Assembly (NCBI GenBank): GCA_903917705.1
Contig: CAIXBQ010000128.1
Coordinates: 1-46,902 of the forward strand
Reading direction: 5' to 3'
Origin: an uncultured Verrucomicrobia subdivision 3 bacterium
GTDB lineage: Bacteria; Verrucomicrobiota; Verrucomicrobiia; Limisphaerales; UBA11358
Length of the DNA stretch: 46,902 nucleotides
A program made the position numbers and the translations under genes. The notes beneath the pieces are model-generated. The model had not been told where the DNA came from. It did not search any database and saw nothing but the letters and a program-made list of their open reading frames with translations. Below are positions 27,755 to 35,275 of this stretch, in pieces (position 1 is the first letter of the stretch; every line of letters starts with the position of its first letter).

Positions 27755-28084
27755 ATGATTGACGCCAAGGATTTTGGATTGGATCCTGTCCGGGTGCTGG
27801 CGGCCCTCGCCAACGACGTGCGCTGGCAGGCCGTGCACATGATGGCCGGCGGCGCGGGAATCTGCGCCTCTGATCTCGCCGCCAGGACCGGACGCGATGT
27901 GGATTCGGCCGGCAAGCATCTGCGCATCCTGCGCGAAGCCGGCGTGGCCGATTGGCGCGCCGGCGAGGACACGCGCTTCACGCTCTACTTCATCCCCGCC
28001 CGCTTCCGCGAGCTGGAAGGCGTGGTGGACTTTGGCTTCTGCCAGTTCCAATTCCCCGATGTGCTGCCGCTGGGGAAAGATTAA
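27755..28084 (+). CDS. ArsR-like winged-helix transcriptional regulator
   Basis: 109 residues from the ATG at 27755. The sequence follows the ArsR/SmtB plan: DPVRVLAALANDVRWQAVHM as the first helices, ASDLAARTGRDVDSAGKHLR as the helix-turn-helix, and RFTLYFIPARFR as the wing. No metal-binding ELCVCDL-type motif is present, so a metal sensor is unlikely. No Shine-Dalgarno sequence precedes this start. Earlier in-frame ATGs occur inside the repeat array (27545, 27605, 27671, 27689), so the protein may be longer and carry 14-residue repeats at its N-terminus. It is divergent from the histidine kinase and may control it or be controlled by the same region. Confidence 0.72.
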   Translation: MIDAKDFGLDPVRVLAALANDVRWQAVHMMAGGAGICASDLAARTGRDVDSAGKHLRILREAGVADWRAGEDTRFTLYFIPARFRELEGVVDFGFCQFQFPDVLPLGKD

Positions 28085-28122
28085 AGGCCGCCGCCCTCCC
28101 CGGGCGTCGGCGCGCGCCGGCG

Positions 28123-29529
28123 CTACGAAAGCTGTGCCCGCCAGCGCGCCAGTTGCTTGGCGACTTCCTTCGTGCCCGGGGCGCCGGTCAGGTTCCGCTT
28201 CGCCATCGCGGTCTTCAAATTGAACACGCCCAGCGCATCGCGGCCGAAGGTCGGGTCGATGCTTTGCAGTTCCGCGAGCGTCAGTTCGTTCAGCCGCTTG
28301 CCGGACTTTTCCGCCAGCGCCACCACCGCGCCCACCACATGATGCGCGGGCCGGAACGCCATGCCTTTGCCCACGAGATAATCCGCGAGGTCGGTGGCCA
28401 GCAGCGCCGGGTCGGCGGCGGCGCAGGCGCACACCGGCTGGTTCACATGGGTGTGGCGGAGCATGGCGGCCATGAGCCGCGCCGAGGCGCGCACGGTGTC
28501 GGCGGTGTCGAACAGCCGCTCCTTGTCCTCCTGCAGATCGCGGTTGTAGGTCATGGGCAATCCCTTCAGCAGCGTGAGCAGCGCCATGAGGTTGCCGAAG
28601 ACGCGCCCGGTCTTGCCGCGCGTGAGCTCGGCGATGTCGGGATTCTTCTTCTGCGGCATGAGCGAGGAGCCGGTGGTGTAGGCGTCGGCGATCTTGATGA
28701 AGTTGAATTCCGCGCTGGCCCAGAGGATCACATCCTCCGCGAGCCGGGAGAGATGCACGGCCGCGAGCGCGCCGGCGGCGCAGAATTCCACGGCGAAATC
28801 GCGGTCGCTCACGGCGTCCATGGAATTTTGCGTCAGCTGGACCTTGCCCTGGGCGTCCACAAAGCCGAGCAGCTCGGCGACGAGCGCGCGGTCGAGCGGC
28901 AGGGTGGTGCCGGCGATCGCGCCGCTGCCGAGCGGGCAGATGTTCACGCGCGAGTGGCAGTCCCAGAGGCGCTCGCAGTCGCGTTCGAGCATCTCGACAT
29001 AGGCGAGCAGGTGGTGCGCGAAATGGACGGGCTGGGCGCGCTGCAGGTGCGTGTAGCCGGGGATGATGACGGCAGAATTTTTCTCGCCGAGGGCGACGAG
29101 GGCGCGCTGCAAGGCGGCAAGGTCGCCGAGCAGCAGGGTGATTTCGTCGCGCAGCCAGAGCCGCATGTCGAGGGCCACCTGGTCGTTGCGCGAGCGGGCG
29201 GTGTGCAGCTTGGCGCCGGCGGGCACGCGCCGCGTCAGCTCGGCCTCGATGTTCATGTGCACGTCTTCGAGCGCGGGCTTCCACTGGAATTGGCCGGCCT
29301 TGATCTCCTTGCCGATGGCGTCGAGGCCGCGGATGATGGCGCGGGATTCTTTTTTGGTCAGCACGCCGATTTTTTGCAGCATGGTGGCGTGGGCCATCGA
29401 GCCGGCGAGGTCGTGCCGCCAGAGCCGCCAGTCGAAGGAGATGGATTCGGTGAATTGCGCGACGTCGGCGGCGGGGCCGCCGGTGAAGCGGCCGCTGCGG
29501 GAAACGGGGGATTTTTTGTTCGTGCTCAC
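28123..29529 (-). CDS. argH: Argininosuccinate lyase
   Basis: Splits argininosuccinate into arginine and fumarate, the last step of arginine synthesis; cytoplasmic homotetramer. The full-length 468-residue protein shows the fumarase/aspartase superfamily signature GSSLMPQKKNPD near residue 280, the N-terminal FDWRLWRHDLAGSMAHA, THLQRAQPVHFAHH around residue 157, and ARSRNDQVALDMRLW with the substrate-binding SRNDQ. The start is a GTG giving MSTNKKSPVSRSGRF. No other arg gene is nearby, so it is a stand-alone gene. It ends 38 bp past the end of the convergent winged-helix gene. Confidence 0.96.
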   Translation of the reverse strand: MSTNKKSPVSRSGRFTGGPAADVAQFTESISFDWRLWRHDLAGSMAHATMLQKIGVLTKKESRAIIRGLDAIGKEIKAGQFQWKPALEDVHMNIEAELTRRVPAGAKLHTARSRNDQVALDMRLWLRDEITLLLGDLAALQRALVALGEKNSAVIIPGYTHLQRAQPVHFAHHLLAYVEMLERDCERLWDCHSRVNICPLGSGAIAGTTLPLDRALVAELLGFVDAQGKVQLTQNSMDAVSDRDFAVEFCAAGALAAVHLSRLAEDVILWASAEFNFIKIADAYTTGSSLMPQKKNPDIAELTRGKTGRVFGNLMALLTLLKGLPMTYNRDLQEDKERLFDTADTVRASARLMAAMLRHTHVNQPVCACAAADPALLATDLADYLVGKGMAFRPAHHVVGAVVALAEKSGKRLNELTLAELQSIDPTFGRDALGVFNLKTAMAKRNLTGAPGTKEVAKQLARWRAQLS

Positions 29530-29647
29530 AGGGAGTTTTTAACGCAAAGACGCTACGACGCAAAGGCATTTCCGACGGCCCCGGAGCGGTGCCTCCCCCA
29601 AAAAGGGCATTGCCGCCGCGGCGCGGATGTGAAATGTTTCCGCTGGC

Positions 29648-31039
29648 ATGAGCGAATTCAAATACGCGTGTCCCGTGTGCGGGCAGCACATGAAGTGTGA
29701 TTCGTCACAAGCCGGGTCGGTGTCGGAATGCCCGACGTGCTTCCAGAAAATCGTCGTGCCGCAGGCGCCCGCCACGGACGACCCCAAGTTCATCCTCACC
29801 GGCAGCAAATACACCGAGAAGAAGATTCCCTCGACGCTGGCCAACGCCGCCGCCAGCCCGGCCGACGCGCCGGAAAAGCCGTTTCCCATGGTGGTGGTCG
29901 TTGCGCTGGCCGCGGTGCTGGCGCTGGGCGCGGGGATATATTTTTTTGGCGGAAAAATCTTTCATCCGGCGCCGGCGACCGGCTGGCAGACGGGCGACAT
30001 CGGCCAGGTCGGCGCGCCGGGCTCGTACCGCCTGGCCAAGGGGGTGTTCACCGTCAGCGGAGCCGGCGTGGACATCTGGGATCAGGCCGATTCGTTCCAT
30101 TACGTCTTTCAGGCGCTGAACGGCGACGGCACGCTCACGGCGCGCGTGTTGAACATCAAAAACACCGACGCCTGGGCCAAGGCCGGCGTGATGATCCGCG
30201 AATCGCTCAAGCCCGAGTCCGCCTACGCGCTGGCGCTCGTCACCCCGGCGTCGGGCATCGCTTTCCAGAAGCGCGACCGCGCCGCCAGCCCGGTCTCGGA
30301 AGTCCTGCATGTCCCCAACCAGGCCGCGCCTTGCTGGGTCCGCCTGGTGCGGCAGGGAAGCTCCTTCACGGCTTTCTCGTCGGTGAACGGGACCGAGTGG
30401 ACCCCGATGGGTTCCGCCACGATTCCCCTGCCCGGCCAGGCGTATGCCGGCCTCGTGGTCTGCTCGCACAAAAGCGGCACTTTATCCCAGGCGCAGTTCG
30501 ACAACGTGGCCTTGAACGCTGGCATCAAAGCCGGCCCGGCGGCGCCGCCGGCGGCACCCAAACCCGTCGCGCCGCCCGCGAACGACACGAACTGGACGCT
30601 GGTTCTGGACGAGGCGGTTATTCCCGGCGCACCGGTGGCGGGGCGGATCCACGGGCAGGATTTCATCATCGAGCGGGCGATTTTCCAGGGCGGCGTCCTG
30701 ACCCTGCGCACCGGCGTGCGCGGGCCGTACGAGTTTGGCGTGCAGATCAATTTCAGCGGCGCGGCGCCGGAGGCGCTGGCCGGCCAGGCCATCAATGTCG
30801 GCGCCGATGCGGACAAGGCGGCGCATGTGGGGCTGCGTTGGAAAGAGGGCGACCAGGTGGCCAAGGCGAGCTTCATCAAAGGCTACGCGTTGCGGCTGGA
30901 ATTTGGCGCGCTGGGGAAAGACCGGCTGCCGGGGAAAATCTATCTCTGCGCGCCCGATGCGGAAAAAAGCTACCTCATGGGCACCTTCAACGCCATCGTC
31001 ATCAAGCCCAAGCCAAAGCCGCCCCAGGCGCCAAAATAA
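29648..31039 (+). CDS. Zinc-ribbon, single-span membrane protein with laminin-G-like domain
   Basis: Not a named family. Residues 1-35 form a zinc ribbon (Cys8, Cys11, Cys28, Cys31, in CPVCG and CPTC), the motif common in planctomycete and verrucomicrobial proteins of unknown role. A hydrophilic linker leads to one span at residues 81-100 (MVVVVALAAVLALGAGIYFF). Outside, residues 115-290 resemble the DUF1349/concanavalin-like fold (GDGTLTARVLNIKNTDAWAK, AGVMIRESL), followed by an alanine/proline linker and a C-terminal beta domain of about 150 residues (HGQDFIIERAIFQGGVLTLR). Plausible topology is ribbon inside, sandwich domains outside. Start ATG at 29648; the 118-bp region before it shares the promoter space with divergent argH. 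Confidence 0.72.
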   Translation: MSEFKYACPVCGQHMKCDSSQAGSVSECPTCFQKIVVPQAPATDDPKFILTGSKYTEKKIPSTLANAAASPADAPEKPFPMVVVVALAAVLALGAGIYFFGGKIFHPAPATGWQTGDIGQVGAPGSYRLAKGVFTVSGAGVDIWDQADSFHYVFQALNGDGTLTARVLNIKNTDAWAKAGVMIRESLKPESAYALALVTPASGIAFQKRDRAASPVSEVLHVPNQAAPCWVRLVRQGSSFTAFSSVNGTEWTPMGSATIPLPGQAYAGLVVCSHKSGTLSQAQFDNVALNAGIKAGPAAPPAAPKPVAPPANDTNWTLVLDEAVIPGAPVAGRIHGQDFIIERAIFQGGVLTLRTGVRGPYEFGVQINFSGAAPEALAGQAINVGADADKAAHVGLRWKEGDQVAKASFIKGYALRLEFGALGKDRLPGKIYLCAPDAEKSYLMGTFNAIVIKPKPKPPQAPK

Positions 31040-31097
31040 TCCCGGGCCGGGAAACGGGAATTGGTGTTCTTGGCTTCCTGAATACATTCATTCATTC

Positions 31098-32366
31098 GTG
31101 AACGTCGAACTTGTCAACACCGGCAGCGAGCTGATGCTGGGGCGTGTGCTGAACACCCACCAGCAATGGCTTTGCCGCCGCCTCGCCGACCTCGGCCATG
31201 TCGTCACACGCCAGGTGGCGGTGGCGGACACCGGCCGCGACATCCAGGGGGCCGTGCGCGAGGCGCTGGGCCGCGCGGACCTGGTCATCACCACCGGCGG
31301 CCTCGGCCCGACTTCCGACGACCTCACCCGCGAACTGATTGCGGAGCTGCTCGGCGTAAAGCTGGTCGAAAACCGGGACGTTTGCGCGCACATCGAAAAC
31401 TTTTTTGCGAAGCGCGGCCGCCCGCGCCCGGCCCGCACGAGCGTGGAAACTTTTGTTCCCGAAGGCGCGCTGGTTTTCCTGAATGCGGCCGGCACCGCCC
31501 CGGGCCTCGCCCTGAACATCGCGGCGGGTGGCTGGCCGGGGGCGGATGGCAAAACCCCGCGGTGGCTGATCATGCTGCCCGGCCCGCCGCGCGAACTGCG
31601 GCCGATGTTTGATCAATTCGTCGTGCCGCTGTTGAAACGCGAATTCGCGGACGAGATTTTCATCTGCCGCACGCTGCGGACGACCGGCATCGGCGAATCG
31701 CGCGTGCAGGAGTTCATCGAGTCGGACTTGCAGCCGCTCGTCCGGCGCGGTCTTGAAATCGGCTACTGCGCGCGGCCGGGCGCGGTGGACGTTCGGCTTG
31801 CCGCCGGCGGCGCGGGCGCGGAACAGATCGTCGGCGCCGGCGAAGCGGTCGTTCAAAGAATTCTTGGTGCCAGCATCTTTGGTTTTGACGACGACGAAAT
31901 TGAAAACGTCGTCGTGCGGCTGTTGACGGCCCGGAATAAGACGTTGGCGCTGGCGGAATCCTGCACCGGCGGGAACCTGGCGCATCGCGTCACCAACGTG
32001 CCGGGCGCTTCGGCGGTGTTTCTCGGCGGCGTGGTCTGCTACGCCAACGCGGTGAAGGAAAATTTTGTGGCGGTCAGCGCCGAAACCTTGCGGCGGCATG
32101 GCGCGGTGAGTGAATCGGTGGCGCGCGAGATGGCGCGGGGCGCGCGGCAGAAGTTCGGTTCGGATTTTGCCCTGGCGATCACCGGCATCGCCGGGCCGGG
32201 CGGCGGCACGCCGGAGAAGCCGGTGGGCACGGGGTTCATCGCGCTGGCCTCGGCGGCCGGCGTGGAGGTGAAACCGTTCTTGAACGCATGGGACCGCGAG
32301 ACGTTCAAGCAGGTGACGTCAACGCAGGCGCTGGAGCTGCTGCGCTCCCGGCTGAATTCTGCTTGA
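31098..32366 (+). CDS. cinA: CinA family protein (competence/damage-inducible; NMN amidohydrolase domain)
   Basis: A GTG start at 31098 gives the expected opening VNVELVNTGSELMLGRVLNT. The N-terminal half is the MoaB/MogA-like domain (TTGGLGPTSDDLTRELIAEL; MLPGPPRELRPMF), associated with ADP-ribose pyrophosphatase activity. The C-terminal part is the CinA/PncC domain (ALAESCTGGNLAHRVTNVPG; AITGIAGPGGGTPEKPVGTG), which deamidates nicotinamide mononucleotide for NAD recycling. Length of 422 residues matches the two-domain family. The coding frame stays open upstream, but the family start and loss of similarity set the boundary. It lies 58 bp after the zinc-ribbon gene and 33 bp before the receiver-kinase gene, all on one strand. 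Confidence 0.93.
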   Translation: MNVELVNTGSELMLGRVLNTHQQWLCRRLADLGHVVTRQVAVADTGRDIQGAVREALGRADLVITTGGLGPTSDDLTRELIAELLGVKLVENRDVCAHIENFFAKRGRPRPARTSVETFVPEGALVFLNAAGTAPGLALNIAAGGWPGADGKTPRWLIMLPGPPRELRPMFDQFVVPLLKREFADEIFICRTLRTTGIGESRVQEFIESDLQPLVRRGLEIGYCARPGAVDVRLAAGGAGAEQIVGAGEAVVQRILGASIFGFDDDEIENVVVRLLTARNKTLALAESCTGGNLAHRVTNVPGASAVFLGGVVCYANAVKENFVAVSAETLRRHGAVSESVAREMARGARQKFGSDFALAITGIAGPGGGTPEKPVGTGFIALASAAGVEVKPFLNAWDRETFKQVTSTQALELLRSRLNSA

Positions 32367-32399
32367 GGCCGGAAAGTTTTTCGCTATCGTCGTCATTCT

Positions 32400-33731
32400 A
32401 TGTCCGCAACCGCTGATCCGCTGGCACAGGCCGCTTCATCCGTTACCGAACTGATTACCACCCCGTCCGCGCCCAGGCGCCGCGGGACGATGCTGGTTGT
32501 GGACGACGAGGAGGGGCCGCGGCTGTCGTTAAAGGTGATTTTTAAGGATCAATACGATCTGCTCATGGCCGAGGATGGGCCGACGGCGATCGAGCTTGCG
32601 CAGAAAAATGAGATCGACGTGGCCGTCCTCGACATCCGCATGGCCGGCATGTCGGGCATCGAGGTGCTGGAGCGGCTGCGCTTCGTGCAGCCGGACATCG
32701 AGGCAATCATGATCACCGCGTTTGAGACGACGGATACGATCCGGCAGGCGCTGCGGCTCCGCGCGTGCGACTACATCAACAAGCCGTTCGATATCGCCAC
32801 CATCCGCTCCGCCGTCAACCAGGCCATGCAGCGCCGGATGCTCGAGGGCGAAATCCACAGCAGCGCCGAAAAAGTCCACGAATTGCTGGGTGAGCTGCAA
32901 AACCAGCGCGTCGAGGAACAGATTGCCAAGACGCGCGGCGATATTTACGCCAGCATCATCCACGACATCAACGGCCCGCTCACAGTCATTTCCGGTTTCG
33001 TGCAGCTGCTGAACAAAAAACTGGGCCGCGACACGCAGCTGGGCGTGGAGGATCTGGAATTCATCAAGGAGCGGCTGCGCATCATCGAGCGGCAGGTCAG
33101 CAACTGCATCGAGATATCCCGGCGTTATCTTGGCTTCCTGCGCCGGCAGAGCGATGACCATGCGCCGGCGGGCGTGAACCAGTTGCTCCGCGACCTGGAG
33201 CAGCTCGTGCGCGTCCACCCCAGCCTGCAGGACAACGAATTCCGGCTGACGCCGCTCGCCGGCGAAGTCAGCGCGAAGATCAACGGCACGGACCTGATCC
33301 AGATCCTGCTCAACCTTTCCGTCAACGCCTTTCAATGCGCGCCGCTGCCGCACCGCGTCGAAATCGGCGGTGAAGTGCTCGGCCTGCCGCTGGACCTGAC
33401 GCGGTTGAAGGACAGCCCGAATGACCGGCTGCTCAACGTCGAGGGCCTGCACAACACCGCGCCGCTGGTGAAGCTCTGGGTGCGTGACAACGGCCCCGGG
33501 ATCGCGCCCGAAATGCTGCCGAAGATTTTCCAGCCCTACTTCACCACCAAGGGCCCGCGGCAGGGCACCGGCCTCGGCCTCAACATCGTTCAGCGGCTCA
33601 TCAAGGAAGGCAACGGCGCGCTGCATGTCAACACGCGGCTGGGCGAAGGTACGACCTTCACGGTTTACCTGCCGGTGGCCCGGTTCGGCAGCGACCTCGC
33701 CGGCGAGCCGGATGGCGACGAACACGAATAA
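32400..33731 (+). CDS. Receiver-first sensor histidine kinase (soluble hybrid)
   Basis: 443 residues without membrane segments. A receiver domain comes first: acidic pocket LVVDDEEGPR, phospho-acceptor Asp78 in AVLDIRMAGMSG, and Lys in CDYINKPFD. A coiled-coil linker around residues 140-180 leads to a HisKA domain with His188 in SIIHDINGPLTVISGF. The HATPase domain shows NLSVNAFQCAP, the DNGPGIAPEMLPKIF G1 box, and GTGLGLNIVQRLIKEGNG. The order receiver-kinase suggests that its own autophosphorylation is controlled by phosphate received from another kinase, or that it takes part in a relay. No partner regulator is adjacent. ATG start follows the cinA stop by 33 bp. Confidence 0.92.
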   Translation: MSATADPLAQAASSVTELITTPSAPRRRGTMLVVDDEEGPRLSLKVIFKDQYDLLMAEDGPTAIELAQKNEIDVAVLDIRMAGMSGIEVLERLRFVQPDIEAIMITAFETTDTIRQALRLRACDYINKPFDIATIRSAVNQAMQRRMLEGEIHSSAEKVHELLGELQNQRVEEQIAKTRGDIYASIIHDINGPLTVISGFVQLLNKKLGRDTQLGVEDLEFIKERLRIIERQVSNCIEISRRYLGFLRRQSDDHAPAGVNQLLRDLEQLVRVHPSLQDNEFRLTPLAGEVSAKINGTDLIQILLNLSVNAFQCAPLPHRVEIGGEVLGLPLDLTRLKDSPNDRLLNVEGLHNTAPLVKLWVRDNGPGIAPEMLPKIFQPYFTTKGPRQGTGLGLNIVQRLIKEGNGALHVNTRLGEGTTFTVYLPVARFGSDLAGEPDGDEHE

Positions 33732-33774
33732 AAAATCACCGCTGGCGCGTCGCCTTCGCGACCTCGCCGGCGGT
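33730..33774 (-). terminator. Rho-independent terminator of the leuC-like gene
   Basis: A stem from ACCGC (33738) to GCGGT (33774), with the inner stem CGTCGC/GCGAC around loop CTTC, is followed on the minus strand by GATTTTTTATT (33730-33735). It sits 21 bp past the stop of the aconitase-family gene and just past the end of the convergent kinase gene. The T-run faces only the minus-strand gene. Confidence 0.65.
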
Positions 33775-33795
33775 AAAATCGTTTTCGCGCCTGGT

Positions 33796-35172
33796 TTAAT
33801 TCCCCAGATATCCGCGCGGATCGGTGACCTTGCCGGTCAGCGCGCTCGCCGCCACGGTCGCCGGCGAGGCGAGGAACACCTTCGATTCCTTGTCGCCCAT
33901 GCGGCCGGGGAAATTGCGGTTCGTCGCGCTGATGCAGTTGATGCCGGACTTGTTGATGCGGCCGAACGTGTCCACCGGGCCGCCGAGACATGCGGCGCAG
34001 CCGGCATTTTCCGTCATCTGCACGCCGGCGTTCACCATCACGTCCCAGATCGTTTCATTGCCCCAATACGTCGTCTGTAAATCGCGGACGATGTCCGGCG
34101 TCGCGGGCACGCCGAACGTGTCAATCACGACTTTCTTGCCGCGCAGCACGCGGGCGAACTCCACAAAGTCGCTCGTTTTGCCGCCGGTGCAGGAACCCAC
34201 ATAGGCGCGGTCGAGTTTCGTGTCGCCCATGTCCTTCGCCTTCTTGCGCTGGCCCGGATCGGGATGACACGCGACCGTTGGCTCGAGTTTGCTCAAGTCC
34301 ACCACGAGTTCATAGACGAACTTCTCGTACTTGTCGCGGGTGACCGGTTCGTAGCCGGACTTGGTGCCGTTCAATTTCACGCGCGCATCCACGTATTCCG
34401 CCGTCCGGGAATCGTATTCGAAGATGCCGTTCTTGCCGCCCGCTTCGATGGCCATGTTTGCGATGGTCATGCGGTCGTCCATGGACAGGGTGGCGATGCC
34501 TTCGCCGTCAAACTGCATCGCGCGATACGTCGCGCCGTCAAAGCCGATTTCGCCGATGCAATGCAGGATGATGTCCTTCGCCATCACGCCGGGTTGGAGC
34601 TTGCCTTCGAGCCGGAAATGCATCGTCTCGGGCACCTTGATGAGCAGCTTGCCCGTGCCCATCACAAAGCCCGCGTCTGTGTTGCCGATGCCGGTGGCGA
34701 ACTGGTTGAACGCGCCCGCCATGCACGTGTGTGAATCCGTGCCGAACAATACTTCGCCCGGGCGCGTGTGGCCCTTGGCCGGCAGCGCCGCGTGGCAGAC
34801 GCCCGCGTACCGCGAACCGTATTGGCGCTTCAAATTGCCCTTCCCTGCGTCATATACCCAGTGGCCTTTGGGGTCGTCGATGACATCGTAGAAATACGGC
34901 AGACCCTGTTCGCCGGCGAACTCGCGGAGGATGTCCACGTTGCGGTTGGACTTCGAGTCGGCCGTGAAGATGTAGTGGTCGGGGATGATGACGATCTTGT
35001 TTTTGTCCCAGACTTTCGCGGTTTTGCCGAACTCGCGTTTGAACACCCCGATGGTGCCCGGGCCGCACACGTCGTGGGTCATGAGCACATCCGCGTTCAC
35101 CCAGATATTGTCGCCGGCCTGCACGCTGGCCTTGCCGGACGCGCGGGCGAGAAGTTTTTCAGTCAACGTCAT
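33796..35172 (-). CDS. leuC: Aconitase-family dehydratase large subunit (3-isopropylmalate dehydratase/homoaconitase type)
   Basis: 458 residues, the length of separate large subunits (LeuC/HacA). It carries 4Fe-4S ligand cysteines at Cys328 (GSCTGGKTSDF), Cys392 and Cys395 (GCAACLGGP), plus HYIFTADSKSN and GTDSHTCMAGAFNQFATGIG in the substrate/cluster domains. The enzyme isomerises 2-isopropylmalate or a close analogue (methylmalate, homocitrate). Normally a small subunit (LeuD) is required and usually lies next door; none is in this window, so leucine synthesis is likely but not proven. The gene is preceded by the PL4 lyase gene at 103 bp and followed by its own terminator. Confidence 0.85.
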   Translation of the reverse strand: MTLTEKLLARASGKASVQAGDNIWVNADVLMTHDVCGPGTIGVFKREFGKTAKVWDKNKIVIIPDHYIFTADSKSNRNVDILREFAGEQGLPYFYDVIDDPKGHWVYDAGKGNLKRQYGSRYAGVCHAALPAKGHTRPGEVLFGTDSHTCMAGAFNQFATGIGNTDAGFVMGTGKLLIKVPETMHFRLEGKLQPGVMAKDIILHCIGEIGFDGATYRAMQFDGEGIATLSMDDRMTIANMAIEAGGKNGIFEYDSRTAEYVDARVKLNGTKSGYEPVTRDKYEKFVYELVVDLSKLEPTVACHPDPGQRKKAKDMGDTKLDRAYVGSCTGGKTSDFVEFARVLRGKKVVIDTFGVPATPDIVRDLQTTYWGNETIWDVMVNAGVQMTENAGCAACLGGPVDTFGRINKSGINCISATNRNFPGRMGDKESKVFLASPATVAASALTGKVTDPRGYLGN

Positions 35173-35275
35173 AATCGGTGGAAAATACCTGATGCGCGGG
35201 TCAAGTTCAACTGTGCAAACACGGCGGCGGATTGCCTTGGCCGGCCCGGGGCCCGCCGGCGGTGCCTTTCGCCGT

